DNA of 38,075 bases from Ignavibacteria bacterium (GTDB lineage Bacteria; Bacteroidota; Ignavibacteria; Kapaibacteriales; UBA961): positions 1-38,075 of the forward strand of contig VGWD01000022.1 of assembly GCA_016873735.1 (NCBI GenBank), read 5' to 3'. The number at the start of each line of letters is the position of its first letter. The first letter of the stretch is position 1. A program made the translations under genes and the position numbers. Below, in pieces: positions 1 through 9,230 of the stretch. Under the pieces are notes generated by a model that searched no databases, was not told the DNA's origin, and saw nothing but the letters and a program-made list of their open reading frames with translations.

Positions 1-676
1 AATGGTCATGGTGTCTTTTGCAGACGGAACCTTGCCCAACCATGTCATACAAGACACGCAATATGTTTTCCAATCAACATCTTTGCGTTTTCTCTCCGAG
101 CCATCAATCGCTGGAGCAAACATAGCCGGAATGGTTACACTCGGAACATCAAAGACCATGACGATCGAAGAACCGGATATCACCTTTCAACTTTCACCGC
201 ATCCAACATATCCACTTGAAACGCAAAAACTCATTGCTCAATCATTTGCGACACTGGAACCCAATCTGCGAACAAAAGGAAGAATTGAATTATATGTACG
301 ACCAATCCTTTTGCGTGAGAAACAACGAGAATCAATGCAATCAGAGAGAAATACTGAATTCATCTTGGGATATTCTGATTTTGATAAATCGGATTTCACA
401 TGGATAGATCAAACCGTTATCAATCGCATAGTAGATGCCGGCAAGGCAGGCAAGCCGATCATCTTGACACCCCTAATTGATGATTTAGGTAGTACTGATC
501 ACAATTCACCTTTGGCTGAAAACCGATTACAAAGTGCATATGCACTGCTATCAAGTGTAGTAAGCAAGGATGTATTGAGCTCAGTGAAAACAGCATCGGC
601 AAGAACATATAATGCAGGCGGTGGATCTCTTGGAAGAGTTTTGCATCGTGGCATTGCAGTGACAATCGGAAAATGA
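1..676 (+). CDS. C-terminal part of an exported protein with a degenerate OmpA-like domain (5' truncated)
   Basis: The reading frame is open to the left edge of the window, so the gene probably starts upstream. About 224 residues are visible. The last ~90 residues have the layout of an OmpA-like peptidoglycan-binding domain: a D-x-x-G stretch, then N-x-x-L-A-E-N-R-L-Q-S-A resembling the usual N-x-x-L-S-x-x-R-A-x-x-V helix, and near the end G-R-V-L-H-R-G-I in place of G-R-x-x-N-R-R-V. The match is weak: the second arginine of the final motif is glycine and the loop is unusual, so peptidoglycan binding is uncertain. The upstream ~130 residues show no domain I recognise. The gene ends 3 bases before the next start, which suggests co-transcription with the ATPase gene. 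The function is inferred from this motif pattern only. Confidence 0.5.
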   Translation, partial: MVMVSFADGTLPNHVIQDTQYVFQSTSLRFLSEPSIAGANIAGMVTLGTSKTMTIEEPDITFQLSPHPTYPLETQKLIAQSFATLEPNLRTKGRIELYVRPILLREKQRESMQSERNTEFILGYSDFDKSDFTWIDQTVINRIVDAGKAGKPIILTPLIDDLGSTDHNSPLAENRLQSAYALLSSVVSKDVLSSVKTASARTYNAGGGSLGRVLHRGIAVTIGK

Positions 677-679
677 TGC

Positions 680-1129
680 ATGGCCAACAAACATTCACAT
701 AGCAATCCAGGGTCAATCGCCGAATGTGATCATACATTCACCTATCCCGCAGATATTTCCACCATCAGACTACTTCGTGAAGATGTGCTTGCCCTAAGCG
801 CTTGCAAAGAGTATCAAACCGAACTCATAGATGCATTGCTTATCATCATAACAGAACTCATGACAAATGCCATTAAACATGGCAGCGTTGATATTCCAAA
901 TGGTAAAGTCTCTTTAGGAATTCACTTTGAAAACCCAAAGATTACATGCATCATCGAAGATAATGGCCCCGGATTTGAACGCTCCTCGATACCTGATCCC
1001 ACATTGCCGGAATACATACACCGTGAACATGGACGTGGAATTTTCATCACTGAGCATTTGGCAAAAGAAGTTCGATATGAATATGAACACAATACAATGC
1101 GTATACTTGTGATATTGGAACAACATTAA
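680..1129 (+). CDS. RsbW/SpoIIAB-like anti-sigma-factor ATPase (HATPase_c_2 fold)
   Basis: A 149-residue protein consisting of a single GHKL-type ATP-binding domain, the usual size of RsbW/SpoIIAB-like serine kinases. The N-box is visible as E-L-M-T-N-A-I-K-H-G (residues 59-68), the G1 box as E-D-N-G-P-G-F (93-99) and the G2 box as H-G-R-G-I-F (117-122). Known family members bind a sigma factor or phosphorylate an anti-sigma antagonist of the STAS type. No sigma factor or STAS protein is encoded in this window, so the partner is unknown. It follows the OmpA-like gene by 3 bases and precedes the GH31 gene by 22 bases. The placement would permit co-transcription, but a link to sugar use is speculation. 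The family call is firm; the role is not. Confidence 0.8.
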   Translation: MANKHSHSNPGSIAECDHTFTYPADISTIRLLREDVLALSACKEYQTELIDALLIIITELMTNAIKHGSVDIPNGKVSLGIHFENPKITCIIEDNGPGFERSSIPDPTLPEYIHREHGRGIFITEHLAKEVRYEYEHNTMRILVILEQH

Positions 1130-1151
1130 CTCATCCTCAAACAGAATTTCT

Positions 1152-3629
1152 ATGATGTCTTTACTACTGCTACTCATTATGCTTACCAAAGATGTGAATG
1201 CTGATGAGGCATACAATAAACATATTGCGATTGGCATAGCTGAATCGGTGCAGTCTACAAAACATGGTGCATTGTTCAAATCAAAAGAAGGCACACTGCA
1301 AGTAACGGTCTATTCCCCTTCAATCATCAAAGTGCATATCACTAAGACAGGTCGAATTCCGGACACGCTGAGCTATGCACAAAAGCCGGGACTAATTCCA
1401 ACTACTGCATTTACTGCTCAAGACACACCAACAGCATATCGTATTGAGACTGATTCAATGACGATGATCATTTCAAAAAATCCGATACGTATTCGATTCA
1501 TTTCAAAATCAGGTACTCTCCTGAATGAAGATGAACCAGCATTTGGAACAGGTTGGATTGGAGAGGAAGTGACGACATATAAAAGACTCATCCCCGATGA
1601 AAAATTCATAGGTATGGGCGAAAAGACAGGCGGATTAAATCGAAGAGGAGAAGGATACACCCATTGGAACACAGATTATTTCGGATATCCTACAAATGCC
1701 GATCCAATCTATATGTCAACACCGTTCTATATCGGCTTGCATGAATCAGAAGGAGCGAAAGTGATGTATGGAATCTTCATGGACAATTCCTATAAATCAC
1801 ATTTCAATTTTGGCGCTTCGAATGATCGCTTTGCTTCATTCACCGCAGAAGATGGTGATATGACATATTATTTCATTCATCACTCCACTGTTTCCGGAAT
1901 CATTGAATCCTATACTTCCATAACAGGACGTATAACGCTTCCACCGCTTTGGAGTTTGGGCTTCCAGCAATGTCGATACAGTTATTATCCTGATAAAGAA
2001 GTGCTTCGCGTTGCAGAGACATTCAGAGAAAAGAATATTCCTGCAGATGTGATGTATCTCGATATTCATTATATGGACAAATACAAAATCTTCACATGGA
2101 ATAAAGATCGTTTTCCCAATCCGAAAGGAATGATTTCAACACTCAAACAAAAAGGATTCAATACCGCGGTCATCATTGATCCGGGTATCAAAGTGGAAAA
2201 AGGATATGCCGCCTATGAAGAAGGAGTAAAAGACAAATTATTCCTGAAATATCCTGATGGCACTGATTATCGAGGTCAGGTATGGCCGGGCTGGTGTCAT
2301 TTTCCCGATTTCACGAATCCCAATACACGCACATGGTGGGGCAATTCATTCAAGAGTTTGGTTGATGTTGGCATCCGAGGATTTTGGAATGACATGAATG
2401 AACCTGCTACTTGGGGTCAACGCTTCCCCGATCTTGTCGAATTTTCATTCGAGGGTTTAACAGGCACTCATCGTCGCGGACATAATGTCTATGGTCTTGA
2501 AATGGCCAGAGCAACATTTGAAGGAACCAAAGAATTACTCAAAGACGAGAGACCGTTTATTCTCACACGTGCAGGATTCAGCGGTGTTCAACGATATAGT
2601 GCTGTATGGACCGGCGATAATGTCTCAAGCGATGATCACATGATGCTTGGAGTGCGCATGTTAAGTTCATTGGGACTAGTCGGTGTTCCCTATGTTGGTA
2701 TGGACATAGGAGGATTTTCCGGCAATCCATCCAAAGAGTTATTCGCTCGCTGGATTTCTATCGGAGCATTTGCACCACTTTCAAGAGCGCATGTCTGTGT
2801 CGACAACAAAGATCAGGAGCCATGGTCATTCGGTGAGCGCGTGGAAGACATTGCAAGAAATTATCTCAATCTCCGCTATATGATGCTACCTTATATGTAT
2901 TCGTCTTTCTATCAAGCTCAGCAAAAAGGTTTGCCTATATGGAGAAGTCTTGCAATCGAATATCCATTTGACTCAAAAATCTATGATGGACGCTATCAAC
3001 ATCAATTCACTATTGGCAAAGGATTGATGATTGCACCAGTCAATTCCACTCAGGAATTTGCAAAAGTGTATTTCCCCGGTTCACAACCCTGGTATGATTT
3101 TTACTCAGATGCACTTTATGCATCGTCTAGCGAAGATCATGTTGATGCACCGCTTGAAAAATTACCTGTGTTTGTGCAAGGTGGAGCAATCATTCCTATG
3201 CAAAGCGTGATCCAACATACTGGTCAAAAAAGTTCCGATACATTATTCCTCCATGTATATGCAGCAAATTCCGGCATCTCGCAACAAATGTTGTATCATG
3301 ATGATGGACTCACCTATTCCTATGAAAAGGGAGTTTATTCTTCCATCAATATCCGCTATGAAGCACAATCAAAAGCATTGACTTTTGACGATATCATAAA
3401 TGGATATCGACCTCATTTTACAACCATTGCAATCATGATGCATGGTTTTGGTGATATGTCGTCCGCTAGAATTAATGGAAAAATCGCCTCCATCTCCAAA
3501 CAGCGCATTTCATTCATGAAAGCTCTTAGCAACTTTGATCCACTTGGATCTCAAGCAAATGAAGGAACGATTCCTGTGCAAGTGGTGTATATCCCGTATC
3601 CAACCACGAAAACAAGCATTAATTGGTGA
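1152..3629 (+). CDS. GH31 family alpha-glucosidase, exported
   Basis: An 825-residue glycoside hydrolase of family 31. A hydrophobic N-terminus (M-M-S-L-L-L-L-L-I-M-L) ending near A-D-E-A looks like a signal peptide, so the enzyme is probably periplasmic; there is no T9SS tail. The catalytic nucleophile is Asp414 in G-F-W-N-D-M-N-E-P, the family signature, and the acid/base is Asp489 in W-T-G-D-N. Regions around Y-L-D-I-H-Y-M-D and H-F-P-D-F-T-N-P also fit the GH31 barrel. The expected reaction is hydrolysis of terminal alpha-linked glucose from malto-oligosaccharides. The neighbouring kinase, permease and SusCD genes support a role in alpha-glucan breakdown. Other GH31 activities (alpha-xylosidase, transglucosidase) cannot be excluded. 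A strong terminator follows the stop codon. Confidence 0.93.
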   Translation: MMSLLLLLIMLTKDVNADEAYNKHIAIGIAESVQSTKHGALFKSKEGTLQVTVYSPSIIKVHITKTGRIPDTLSYAQKPGLIPTTAFTAQDTPTAYRIETDSMTMIISKNPIRIRFISKSGTLLNEDEPAFGTGWIGEEVTTYKRLIPDEKFIGMGEKTGGLNRRGEGYTHWNTDYFGYPTNADPIYMSTPFYIGLHESEGAKVMYGIFMDNSYKSHFNFGASNDRFASFTAEDGDMTYYFIHHSTVSGIIESYTSITGRITLPPLWSLGFQQCRYSYYPDKEVLRVAETFREKNIPADVMYLDIHYMDKYKIFTWNKDRFPNPKGMISTLKQKGFNTAVIIDPGIKVEKGYAAYEEGVKDKLFLKYPDGTDYRGQVWPGWCHFPDFTNPNTRTWWGNSFKSLVDVGIRGFWNDMNEPATWGQRFPDLVEFSFEGLTGTHRRGHNVYGLEMARATFEGTKELLKDERPFILTRAGFSGVQRYSAVWTGDNVSSDDHMMLGVRMLSSLGLVGVPYVGMDIGGFSGNPSKELFARWISIGAFAPLSRAHVCVDNKDQEPWSFGERVEDIARNYLNLRYMMLPYMYSSFYQAQQKGLPIWRSLAIEYPFDSKIYDGRYQHQFTIGKGLMIAPVNSTQEFAKVYFPGSQPWYDFYSDALYASSSEDHVDAPLEKLPVFVQGGAIIPMQSVIQHTGQKSSDTLFLHVYAANSGISQQMLYHDDGLTYSYEKGVYSSINIRYEAQSKALTFDDIINGYRPHFTTIAIMMHGFGDMSSARINGKIASISKQRISFMKALSNFDPLGSQANEGTIPVQVVYIPYPTTKTSINW

Positions 3630-3634
3630 TATCA

Positions 3635-3659
3635 GGGCATCTCACGATGCCCTTTTTTT
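3635..3659 (+). terminator. Rho-independent terminator after the GH31 gene
   Basis: A perfect 7-bp stem GGGCATC / GATGCCC with a 4-base TCAC loop is followed directly by seven T. It lies 6 bases past the GH31 stop codon and separates that transcript from the ROK kinase operon. Confidence 0.9.
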
Positions 3660-3674
3660 GTGCATAACTTGAAT

Positions 3675-3705
3675 ATTGCACAAGGATTATCTTTTTGTAA
3701 ATTTG
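3675..3705 (+). promoter_or_regulatory. Bacteroidota-type promoter for the kinase-permease-SusCD operon
   Basis: ATTG at 3675-3678, a 19-base spacer and TAAATTTG at 3698-3705 match the known Bacteroidota consensus TTTG-N19-TAnnTTTG. Transcription would start near 3712, leaving a leader of about 68 bases before the GTG start at 3780. No obvious operator palindrome was seen beside it. Confidence 0.65.
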
Positions 3706-3779
3706 CTTTCCGGCTCAAAGCACCTTTCCCTATGAAAACAACTGAAATTCAAGGATTTAGATAATCTCAGAGCATATTC

Positions 3780-4718
3780 GTGTTTGCAGGTATAGACATA
3801 GGCGGTACGAGCATTAAATATGGTGTTACCACAAAGGATGGTACCATATTGTTTCAAGACTCCATACCAACCGAACCGGAAAAAGGTCCGGAACACATGG
3901 TTTCGCGCCTGCAGAAACTCATACATGATATTTCCGATGCCTTCCCTGAATTATTGTCATTCGGCGTAGGTTTCCCCTCAGTAGTAAATCCCACAGACGG
4001 GTGCATTTATTATCCTCCTAATCTTCCCGGCTGGGGCATTGTGCCACTTGTTCAGTTATTGCAATCGGCAACAACATTACCGGTTGCCATTGACAATGAT
4101 GCCAATGCAGCTGCCTTGGCTGAAGCGAAACTCGGTGCCGGAAAAAATGCTTCACATTTTCTGTATGTCACATTGGGAACCGGTGTTGGTGGTGGAATCA
4201 TCGTCAATCATTCCATTTTCCATGGTGAGCGTGGGGGTGCCGGTGAAATCGGACACATCATCATTCGAGCTGATGATGAACCCGGTGACGAATTGCCATA
4301 TCGGACGGGAACATTGGAACATCATATCGGTAGATATGGATTGATTCGCATGGCCAAAGAGATCGCCAAGAATCATTCAAACTCCCTGATTCATTCATAC
4401 TCAAATTTGGATGTAGAGGATGTTTCGCATTGCGCTGATGAAGGCGATGAAGCAGCTATTGCCTGCATGAAGCAGGCAGGTACATTGCTTGGTTTGGGTT
4501 TGGCAACAATACTTGCAGTTCTTGATATGCGCGTAATTGTGATTGGCGGTGGTATTTCCCAATCGAGTTCCCTCTTCTACGATGCAACTCTTTCCACGTT
4601 GAAAGCAAGAGCTTTGCCGACCATCGCCCAATTGGCGGAGATCAGAAAAGCTCATTTTAGCTATAATGCAGGTTTGGTCGGAGCGGCAATGCTCGGCAGA
4701 CTTCGCACAGGAATTTAA
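3780..4718 (+). CDS. ROK family sugar kinase (probable glucokinase)
   Basis: A 312-residue ROK kinase that would phosphorylate glucose with ATP in the cytoplasm. The phosphate-1 loop I-D-I-G-G-T-S-I-K lies at residues 5-13, the catalytic aspartate is Asp107 in I-D-N-D-A-N-A-A, the phosphate-2 loop is T-L-G-T-G-V-G-G-G (131-139), and G-E-I-G-H (155-159) is present. The usual Cys-x-Cys-G-x-x-G-Cys zinc motif that follows is missing: the region reads E-L-P-Y-R-T-G-T-L-E (171-180), keeping only the T-L-E end. The start is GTG at 3780; an in-frame TAA at 3762-3764 rules out longer forms. The permease gene begins 11 bases downstream. The sugar is inferred from context, and N-acetylglucosamine or another hexose is possible. 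Confidence 0.85.
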   Translation: MFAGIDIGGTSIKYGVTTKDGTILFQDSIPTEPEKGPEHMVSRLQKLIHDISDAFPELLSFGVGFPSVVNPTDGCIYYPPNLPGWGIVPLVQLLQSATTLPVAIDNDANAAALAEAKLGAGKNASHFLYVTLGTGVGGGIIVNHSIFHGERGGAGEIGHIIIRADDEPGDELPYRTGTLEHHIGRYGLIRMAKEIAKNHSNSLIHSYSNLDVEDVSHCADEGDEAAIACMKQAGTLLGLGLATILAVLDMRVIVIGGGISQSSSLFYDATLSTLKARALPTIAQLAEIRKAHFSYNAGLVGAAMLGRLRTGI

Positions 4719-4729
4719 GGACACATAGT

Positions 4730-6004
4730 ATGGCGATACAAAGTACAACTTCTCATTCAATGCAGGAACAACAATCAGGATATGCAGGACCGCTTGCCAT
4801 CATGGCATCTCTCATGTTCATGATTGGATTCATTACGTGTTTGAATGATATACTGCTTCCGCATTTGAAAATCGTGTTTGACTTAAGTTATGCTGAAGCA
4901 TCGCTGATTCAACTTGCCTTTTTCTTCGGTTATTTTTTCGCCGCGATTCCTTCAGGCAGCATCATCTCAAAATTCGGATATAAGAAAGGAACATCAATCG
5001 GTCTATTCACAGCCGGTATTGGTGCCATGATGTTTTATCCTGCGGCATCACTTCCCTCCTTTGCGTTTTTCCTTGTTGCACTGTTCACTATGGCTGCGGG
5101 TTTTGCACTTCTGCAAGTTGCGATCAATCCCTATGTGAGTGTACTCGGTCCGGCAAAAACTTCATCAAGCAGATTGGTATTGGTACAGGCCTTCAATTCA
5201 GTTGGTACTACAGTCGCTCCATATTTCGGCAGTCTTTTCATTCTAGCAGGTACTTTGTCCATGGCAGAAATCATGAAGATGGATGCCGTGCAACAAACAG
5301 CATATAAATTTTCACAAGCAGCATCTGTGCAGATGCCATATTTAGGTTTGGCCGGAGCACTTATTCTACTTGGATTGATTGTCTTGTTGCTCCATCTTCC
5401 TTCGATTGCCTCCGTGGAGGGTGATGCAGAACGTTCAACAACCTATGCTGATGTATGGAAGATCAAAAGACTGCGCTTGGGTGTATTTGGCATTTTCGCA
5501 TATGTTGGAGGTGAAGTTGCGATTGGCAGTTTCCTCGTGAATTTCATGGGACTTCCCACCATAGCGAATATGCAAGAATCCGAAGCTGCCGGTTATATCG
5601 CATATTATTGGGGCGGTGCCATGATTGGTCGATTCATCGGATCCGCACTCCTAAGAACACTTCATCCAGGAAAACAACTTGGCGTTCAAGCAATATTGGC
5701 CGCACTCCTCGTGACAATAGGTGTTGTCTCTTCAGGAAGCATAGCAATGTGGTCCATGTTACTTGTAGGACTCATGAACTCGATCATGTTTGCCACCATA
5801 TTTACATTGGCCATTAAAGATCTTGGTCCGCTCACAAATAAAGGCGGAAGTTTATTAAACATGGCAATTGTCGGCGGGGCAGTGGTTCCTGCTCTACAAG
5901 GAATAGCTGCTGATTCTTTTGGATTGCACATTTCATTCGTGATTCCAATTCTCTGTTATGCTTATATCACACATTATGGATTCATCGGATCTGATAGCAA
6001 GTAA
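4730..6004 (+). CDS. Sugar:proton MFS permease of the FucP/GluP family
   Basis: A 424-residue membrane protein with about 12 hydrophobic segments. The first segment carries M-I-G-F-I-T-C-L-N-D-I-L-L-P-H-L-K, the hallmark of the glucose/galactose and fucose permease branch of the major facilitator superfamily. The loop F-G-Y-K-K-G between helices 2 and 3 fits the MFS loop motif. Such permeases carry free hexose with protons across the inner membrane. Lying between the ROK kinase gene (11-base gap) and susC (38-base gap), it would bring in glucose released in the periplasm by GH31 and GH13 enzymes. An AAGG sequence lies a few bases before the ATG. The family call is strong; glucose rather than another hexose is inferred from neighbours. 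Confidence 0.9.
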   Translation: MAIQSTTSHSMQEQQSGYAGPLAIMASLMFMIGFITCLNDILLPHLKIVFDLSYAEASLIQLAFFFGYFFAAIPSGSIISKFGYKKGTSIGLFTAGIGAMMFYPAASLPSFAFFLVALFTMAAGFALLQVAINPYVSVLGPAKTSSSRLVLVQAFNSVGTTVAPYFGSLFILAGTLSMAEIMKMDAVQQTAYKFSQAASVQMPYLGLAGALILLGLIVLLLHLPSIASVEGDAERSTTYADVWKIKRLRLGVFGIFAYVGGEVAIGSFLVNFMGLPTIANMQESEAAGYIAYYWGGAMIGRFIGSALLRTLHPGKQLGVQAILAALLVTIGVVSSGSIAMWSMLLVGLMNSIMFATIFTLAIKDLGPLTNKGGSLLNMAIVGGAVVPALQGIAADSFGLHISFVIPILCYAYITHYGFIGSDSK

Positions 6005-6042
6005 CTTCATGTTTATTGTTTCATAATTATCATCGGAGCTTT

Positions 6043-9000
6043 ATGCGACTTCCATACGCTCTTCTTATCGCAATCATGATTTCCTGGACAGGCATCGAAG
6101 CCATGGCCCAGACCATGATATCTGGTAAGGTCACAAATAATAAAACCAATGAACCCCTCAAAGGTGCAACCGTGCGCGTTGAAGGTACAACATTGGGCGG
6201 CCTTACAGCAAGAGATGGTTCATACTCCATCAAAGTCGGCAAAGGTGGTACATATAAATTATCCGTGAACTTTGTTGGCTATAAAAAACAAACCAAAACA
6301 GTATCGGTCAAAGATGGCGAAACGGCATCAGCAATTTTTGCAATCGAAGCCGATCTTCTCAAGTTGAATGAAACTGTTGTCGTAGGTTATGGTACCACAC
6401 AAAAACGCGATGTAACAGGATCCTATTCAACCGTGAAATCAGAGGAGATCGTAAATCGTCCGGCACCAAGCTTTGAATCATTGTTGCAGGGTCGCTCGCC
6501 AGGAGTTCAAGTTCTGCAATCCAATGGCATGGCAGGAACTGCAGCAACAGTCCGCGTTAGAGGCGTGGGATCAATCTCCGCGAATACCCAACCATTATAT
6601 GTGGTTGACGGCGTGCCAATCACAACAGGTGATTTTGGATCAGGTAGCATCGCAACAAATGCAAATGCATTATCATTCCTGAATGCAAATGACATCGAGA
6701 GCATCGATATTTTGAAAGATGCCGCCGCTACAGCCATCTATGGATCTCGCGGAGCCAATGGCGTTGTGCTTATCACCACGAAGCGTGGTAAACTCGGCAC
6801 TTCACGTATCAGCATGGGCGTATCACAAGGCATCAAAACGGAATCCAATCGTTTGGCGCTTGTTGATAGAGACACATGGATTGATTTGTTTTATGAAGCA
6901 AGAGAAAATGACATGGTCGATTCTTTGCTCAAACTGAATAAAGGCAAAACATGGAAAGACATGCAAAACTTGATTGATACGAATACAACTTTAAAAAACT
7001 CTCTCAACAATTATCGCATGCCACAAGGATTCACTCGTGAAACAGCTGCAAATACGAATTGGCTGGACAAAACATTGCGTGTCGGAAATACACGTGAAGC
7101 ATTTTTGACTATCACAGGTGGGAATGAGTTCACAAAATATTATTTCAATACTACATATTTCAATGAGAATGGATTTATCGTAGGAAATGATTATCAGCGT
7201 ATCAATACACGCATCACGCTCGATCAAAAAGCAAATGATTGGTTGGACATCGGTGTATCATTCAATGCCAATCGTGAAGAAAACAATCGCGTGAACTCCG
7301 CATGGGCCGGTGGTTTCGGCAATGCCTTCTCGGCATCACTACCTATTTTCCCGGTATATGATTCAACCGGAGCATATTGGCGTCCACAAACAGGATTGAA
7401 TCCTGTTGCGGATCTCGAAAACAGACGCTTCCTCGCAACCACTTGGAGATTGCTTGGAAATGGGTATGCTCAAATCAATGTTGCAGATAATCTGAATATT
7501 CGTTTCTCAGGCGGCATCGACTTCCTCAGTTTACGCGAAGATCGTTTTTCTCCAATCGTGATTTCAGCAGATCCTACAGCGGAAGAACGCCGGGTGCAAG
7601 TCGTAAATTGGACAACAAATGCAATTCTCACATGGAAAGCTCTTGATTTGGATGATCATCAATTGAATTTCATTGGAGGTATGGAATCCCAAAGGTCAGA
7701 ACAACGCGATCTTGGTACAACAGGAAATACATTCCCCAATAACTATTTCACAACTCCGCAATCTGCATCAGTGAGAAATGGTTATGCCTTTGGTACAGAA
7801 TTCGGTTTGATATCCTATTTGGCAAGAGCTAGCTATACATTGATGGATCGCTATCTCTTCAGTTTGAGCATTCGGACCGACGGTTCATCCAGATTCGGTG
7901 AAAATAATCGTTATGGTTTCTTCCCTGCAGGTTCATTTGCTTGGATTCTTTCCAATGAGGACTTCCTGAAAGGAAATGAATTCCTCACTTTCGCAAAAAT
8001 CCGTGCGAGTTATGGTATTTCCGGCAATGCCGCCATCGGCGATTTCACTTGGCAAGGTGTGTATAGCACAGGAAGCAATTATAATGGAAATCCCGGTACG
8101 ATGCCGGGTCAATTGCCCAACAGCGATCTTACTTGGGAAACATCAGGACAATTGGATTTAGGATTTGACTTCGGTTTGTTCAATGATCGCATTTCCGGTT
8201 CAATCGGATATTATGATCGCTTGAGTTATGGCATGCTCTTGAATGAACGTGTTCCATCTTCCTCCGGATTCAGTTCCGTCATCAATAATGTTGGCGAAAT
8301 GAGCAATACCGGTTTTGAATTCAATATTCGCACAGTGAATGTCAGCACTCCCGAATTTGAATGGAGCACAGACTTCAATATCACATATAATGTGAACAAA
8401 ATTCTTTCACTCGGTACCATCACAAATCCCGATGGCGTTGATTTGGGATTCGGTGAAACAAGAGCGATCACCGGTTATCCATTTGCAACATTTTTCATCG
8501 TACGTTCAGCAGGTGTGGATCCTCAAACCGGACTTCCAATCTATTATCGTCCTACAACAGAAACAGGATCTGATGGAAAAATCATCACAAATAATGGATT
8601 GAATGGTAGACCACTCACTTTGGAAGAAGCCCGCGATACATCGGGAGTGCCTCTTCCTTGGAATGCAGGATGGCGTGTACCTACCGGAAAAAACTATCCT
8701 GACTTCTTCGGTGGAATCACGAATACCATTCGCTATCAAAACTTTGATTTCACAACACAATTCGTGTATCAACTTGGTAATACCATCTATGATGATGCCG
8801 GTAAGCGCTTGGTGGGCAATATGGGATTCTCTTGGAATCAAATGACAAAGACTCTCGATCGCTGGACTGAGCCCGGACAAGAAACCGATGTTCCTCGTTT
8901 GACACTCAAAGGCAATCGAGACATCAATACAGATAGATTCATCTATAATGGTGATTTCCTTCGCTTAAGACAATTGACCATCGGTTATACTTTGCCGAAA

Positions 9001-9207
9001 GAAATGACAGAAGGAATGGGATTCTCCACATTCCGCGTCTATCTTACAGGTATCAATCTACTTACATTCACAAATTTCCCCGGCTGGGATCCTGAGGTCG
9101 TAAGAGATCATAATGCCGATCAACAAAGAAATGGTAATCAAGGCGTGACTTATCTCACTCCGCCACAAGCACAGACCTATACACTCGGTATCAATGTCGA
9201 TTTCTAA
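6043..9207 (+). CDS. SusC-like TonB-dependent outer-membrane transporter
   Basis: A 1054-residue TonB-dependent transporter. I start it at ATG 6043, which has GGAG just upstream and gives a clean signal peptide ending A-M-A-Q; the longer frame would need a TTG at 6016. Next come a carboxypeptidase-regulatory-like domain (I-S-G-K-V-T, about residues 25-105), a TonB-box-like stretch V-V-V-G-Y-G-T-T, a plug domain with V-R-G-V-G-S and a beta barrel ending in aromatic F. The SusC-specific extension and the directly following susD gene (24-base gap) show it forms the SusCD pedal-bin importer for large oligosaccharides. The glucan substrate is inferred from the adjacent GH13/GH31 genes. No frameshift or break is seen. 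Confidence 0.95.
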   Translation: MRLPYALLIAIMISWTGIEAMAQTMISGKVTNNKTNEPLKGATVRVEGTTLGGLTARDGSYSIKVGKGGTYKLSVNFVGYKKQTKTVSVKDGETASAIFAIEADLLKLNETVVVGYGTTQKRDVTGSYSTVKSEEIVNRPAPSFESLLQGRSPGVQVLQSNGMAGTAATVRVRGVGSISANTQPLYVVDGVPITTGDFGSGSIATNANALSFLNANDIESIDILKDAAATAIYGSRGANGVVLITTKRGKLGTSRISMGVSQGIKTESNRLALVDRDTWIDLFYEARENDMVDSLLKLNKGKTWKDMQNLIDTNTTLKNSLNNYRMPQGFTRETAANTNWLDKTLRVGNTREAFLTITGGNEFTKYYFNTTYFNENGFIVGNDYQRINTRITLDQKANDWLDIGVSFNANREENNRVNSAWAGGFGNAFSASLPIFPVYDSTGAYWRPQTGLNPVADLENRRFLATTWRLLGNGYAQINVADNLNIRFSGGIDFLSLREDRFSPIVISADPTAEERRVQVVNWTTNAILTWKALDLDDHQLNFIGGMESQRSEQRDLGTTGNTFPNNYFTTPQSASVRNGYAFGTEFGLISYLARASYTLMDRYLFSLSIRTDGSSRFGENNRYGFFPAGSFAWILSNEDFLKGNEFLTFAKIRASYGISGNAAIGDFTWQGVYSTGSNYNGNPGTMPGQLPNSDLTWETSGQLDLGFDFGLFNDRISGSIGYYDRLSYGMLLNERVPSSSGFSSVINNVGEMSNTGFEFNIRTVNVSTPEFEWSTDFNITYNVNKILSLGTITNPDGVDLGFGETRAITGYPFATFFIVRSAGVDPQTGLPIYYRPTTETGSDGKIITNNGLNGRPLTLEEARDTSGVPLPWNAGWRVPTGKNYPDFFGGITNTIRYQNFDFTTQFVYQLGNTIYDDAGKRLVGNMGFSWNQMTKTLDRWTEPGQETDVPRLTLKGNRDINTDRFIYNGDFLRLRQLTIGYTLPKEMTEGMGFSTFRVYLTGINLLTFTNFPGWDPEVVRDHNADQQRNGNQGVTYLTPPQAQTYTLGINVDF

Positions 9208-9230
9208 ATTTGAAGCAATAAGGTATAACA

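Noticed and set aside
6016-6042. TTG start for SusC
   Set aside because: ATG 6043 has GGAG upstream and gives a normal signal peptide; the extension would add residues before it.
8506-8880. 124-codon minus-strand frame opposite susC
   Set aside because: It lies fully inside the susC coding region, has no recognisable motif or start signal, and its composition is that of an antisense shadow.
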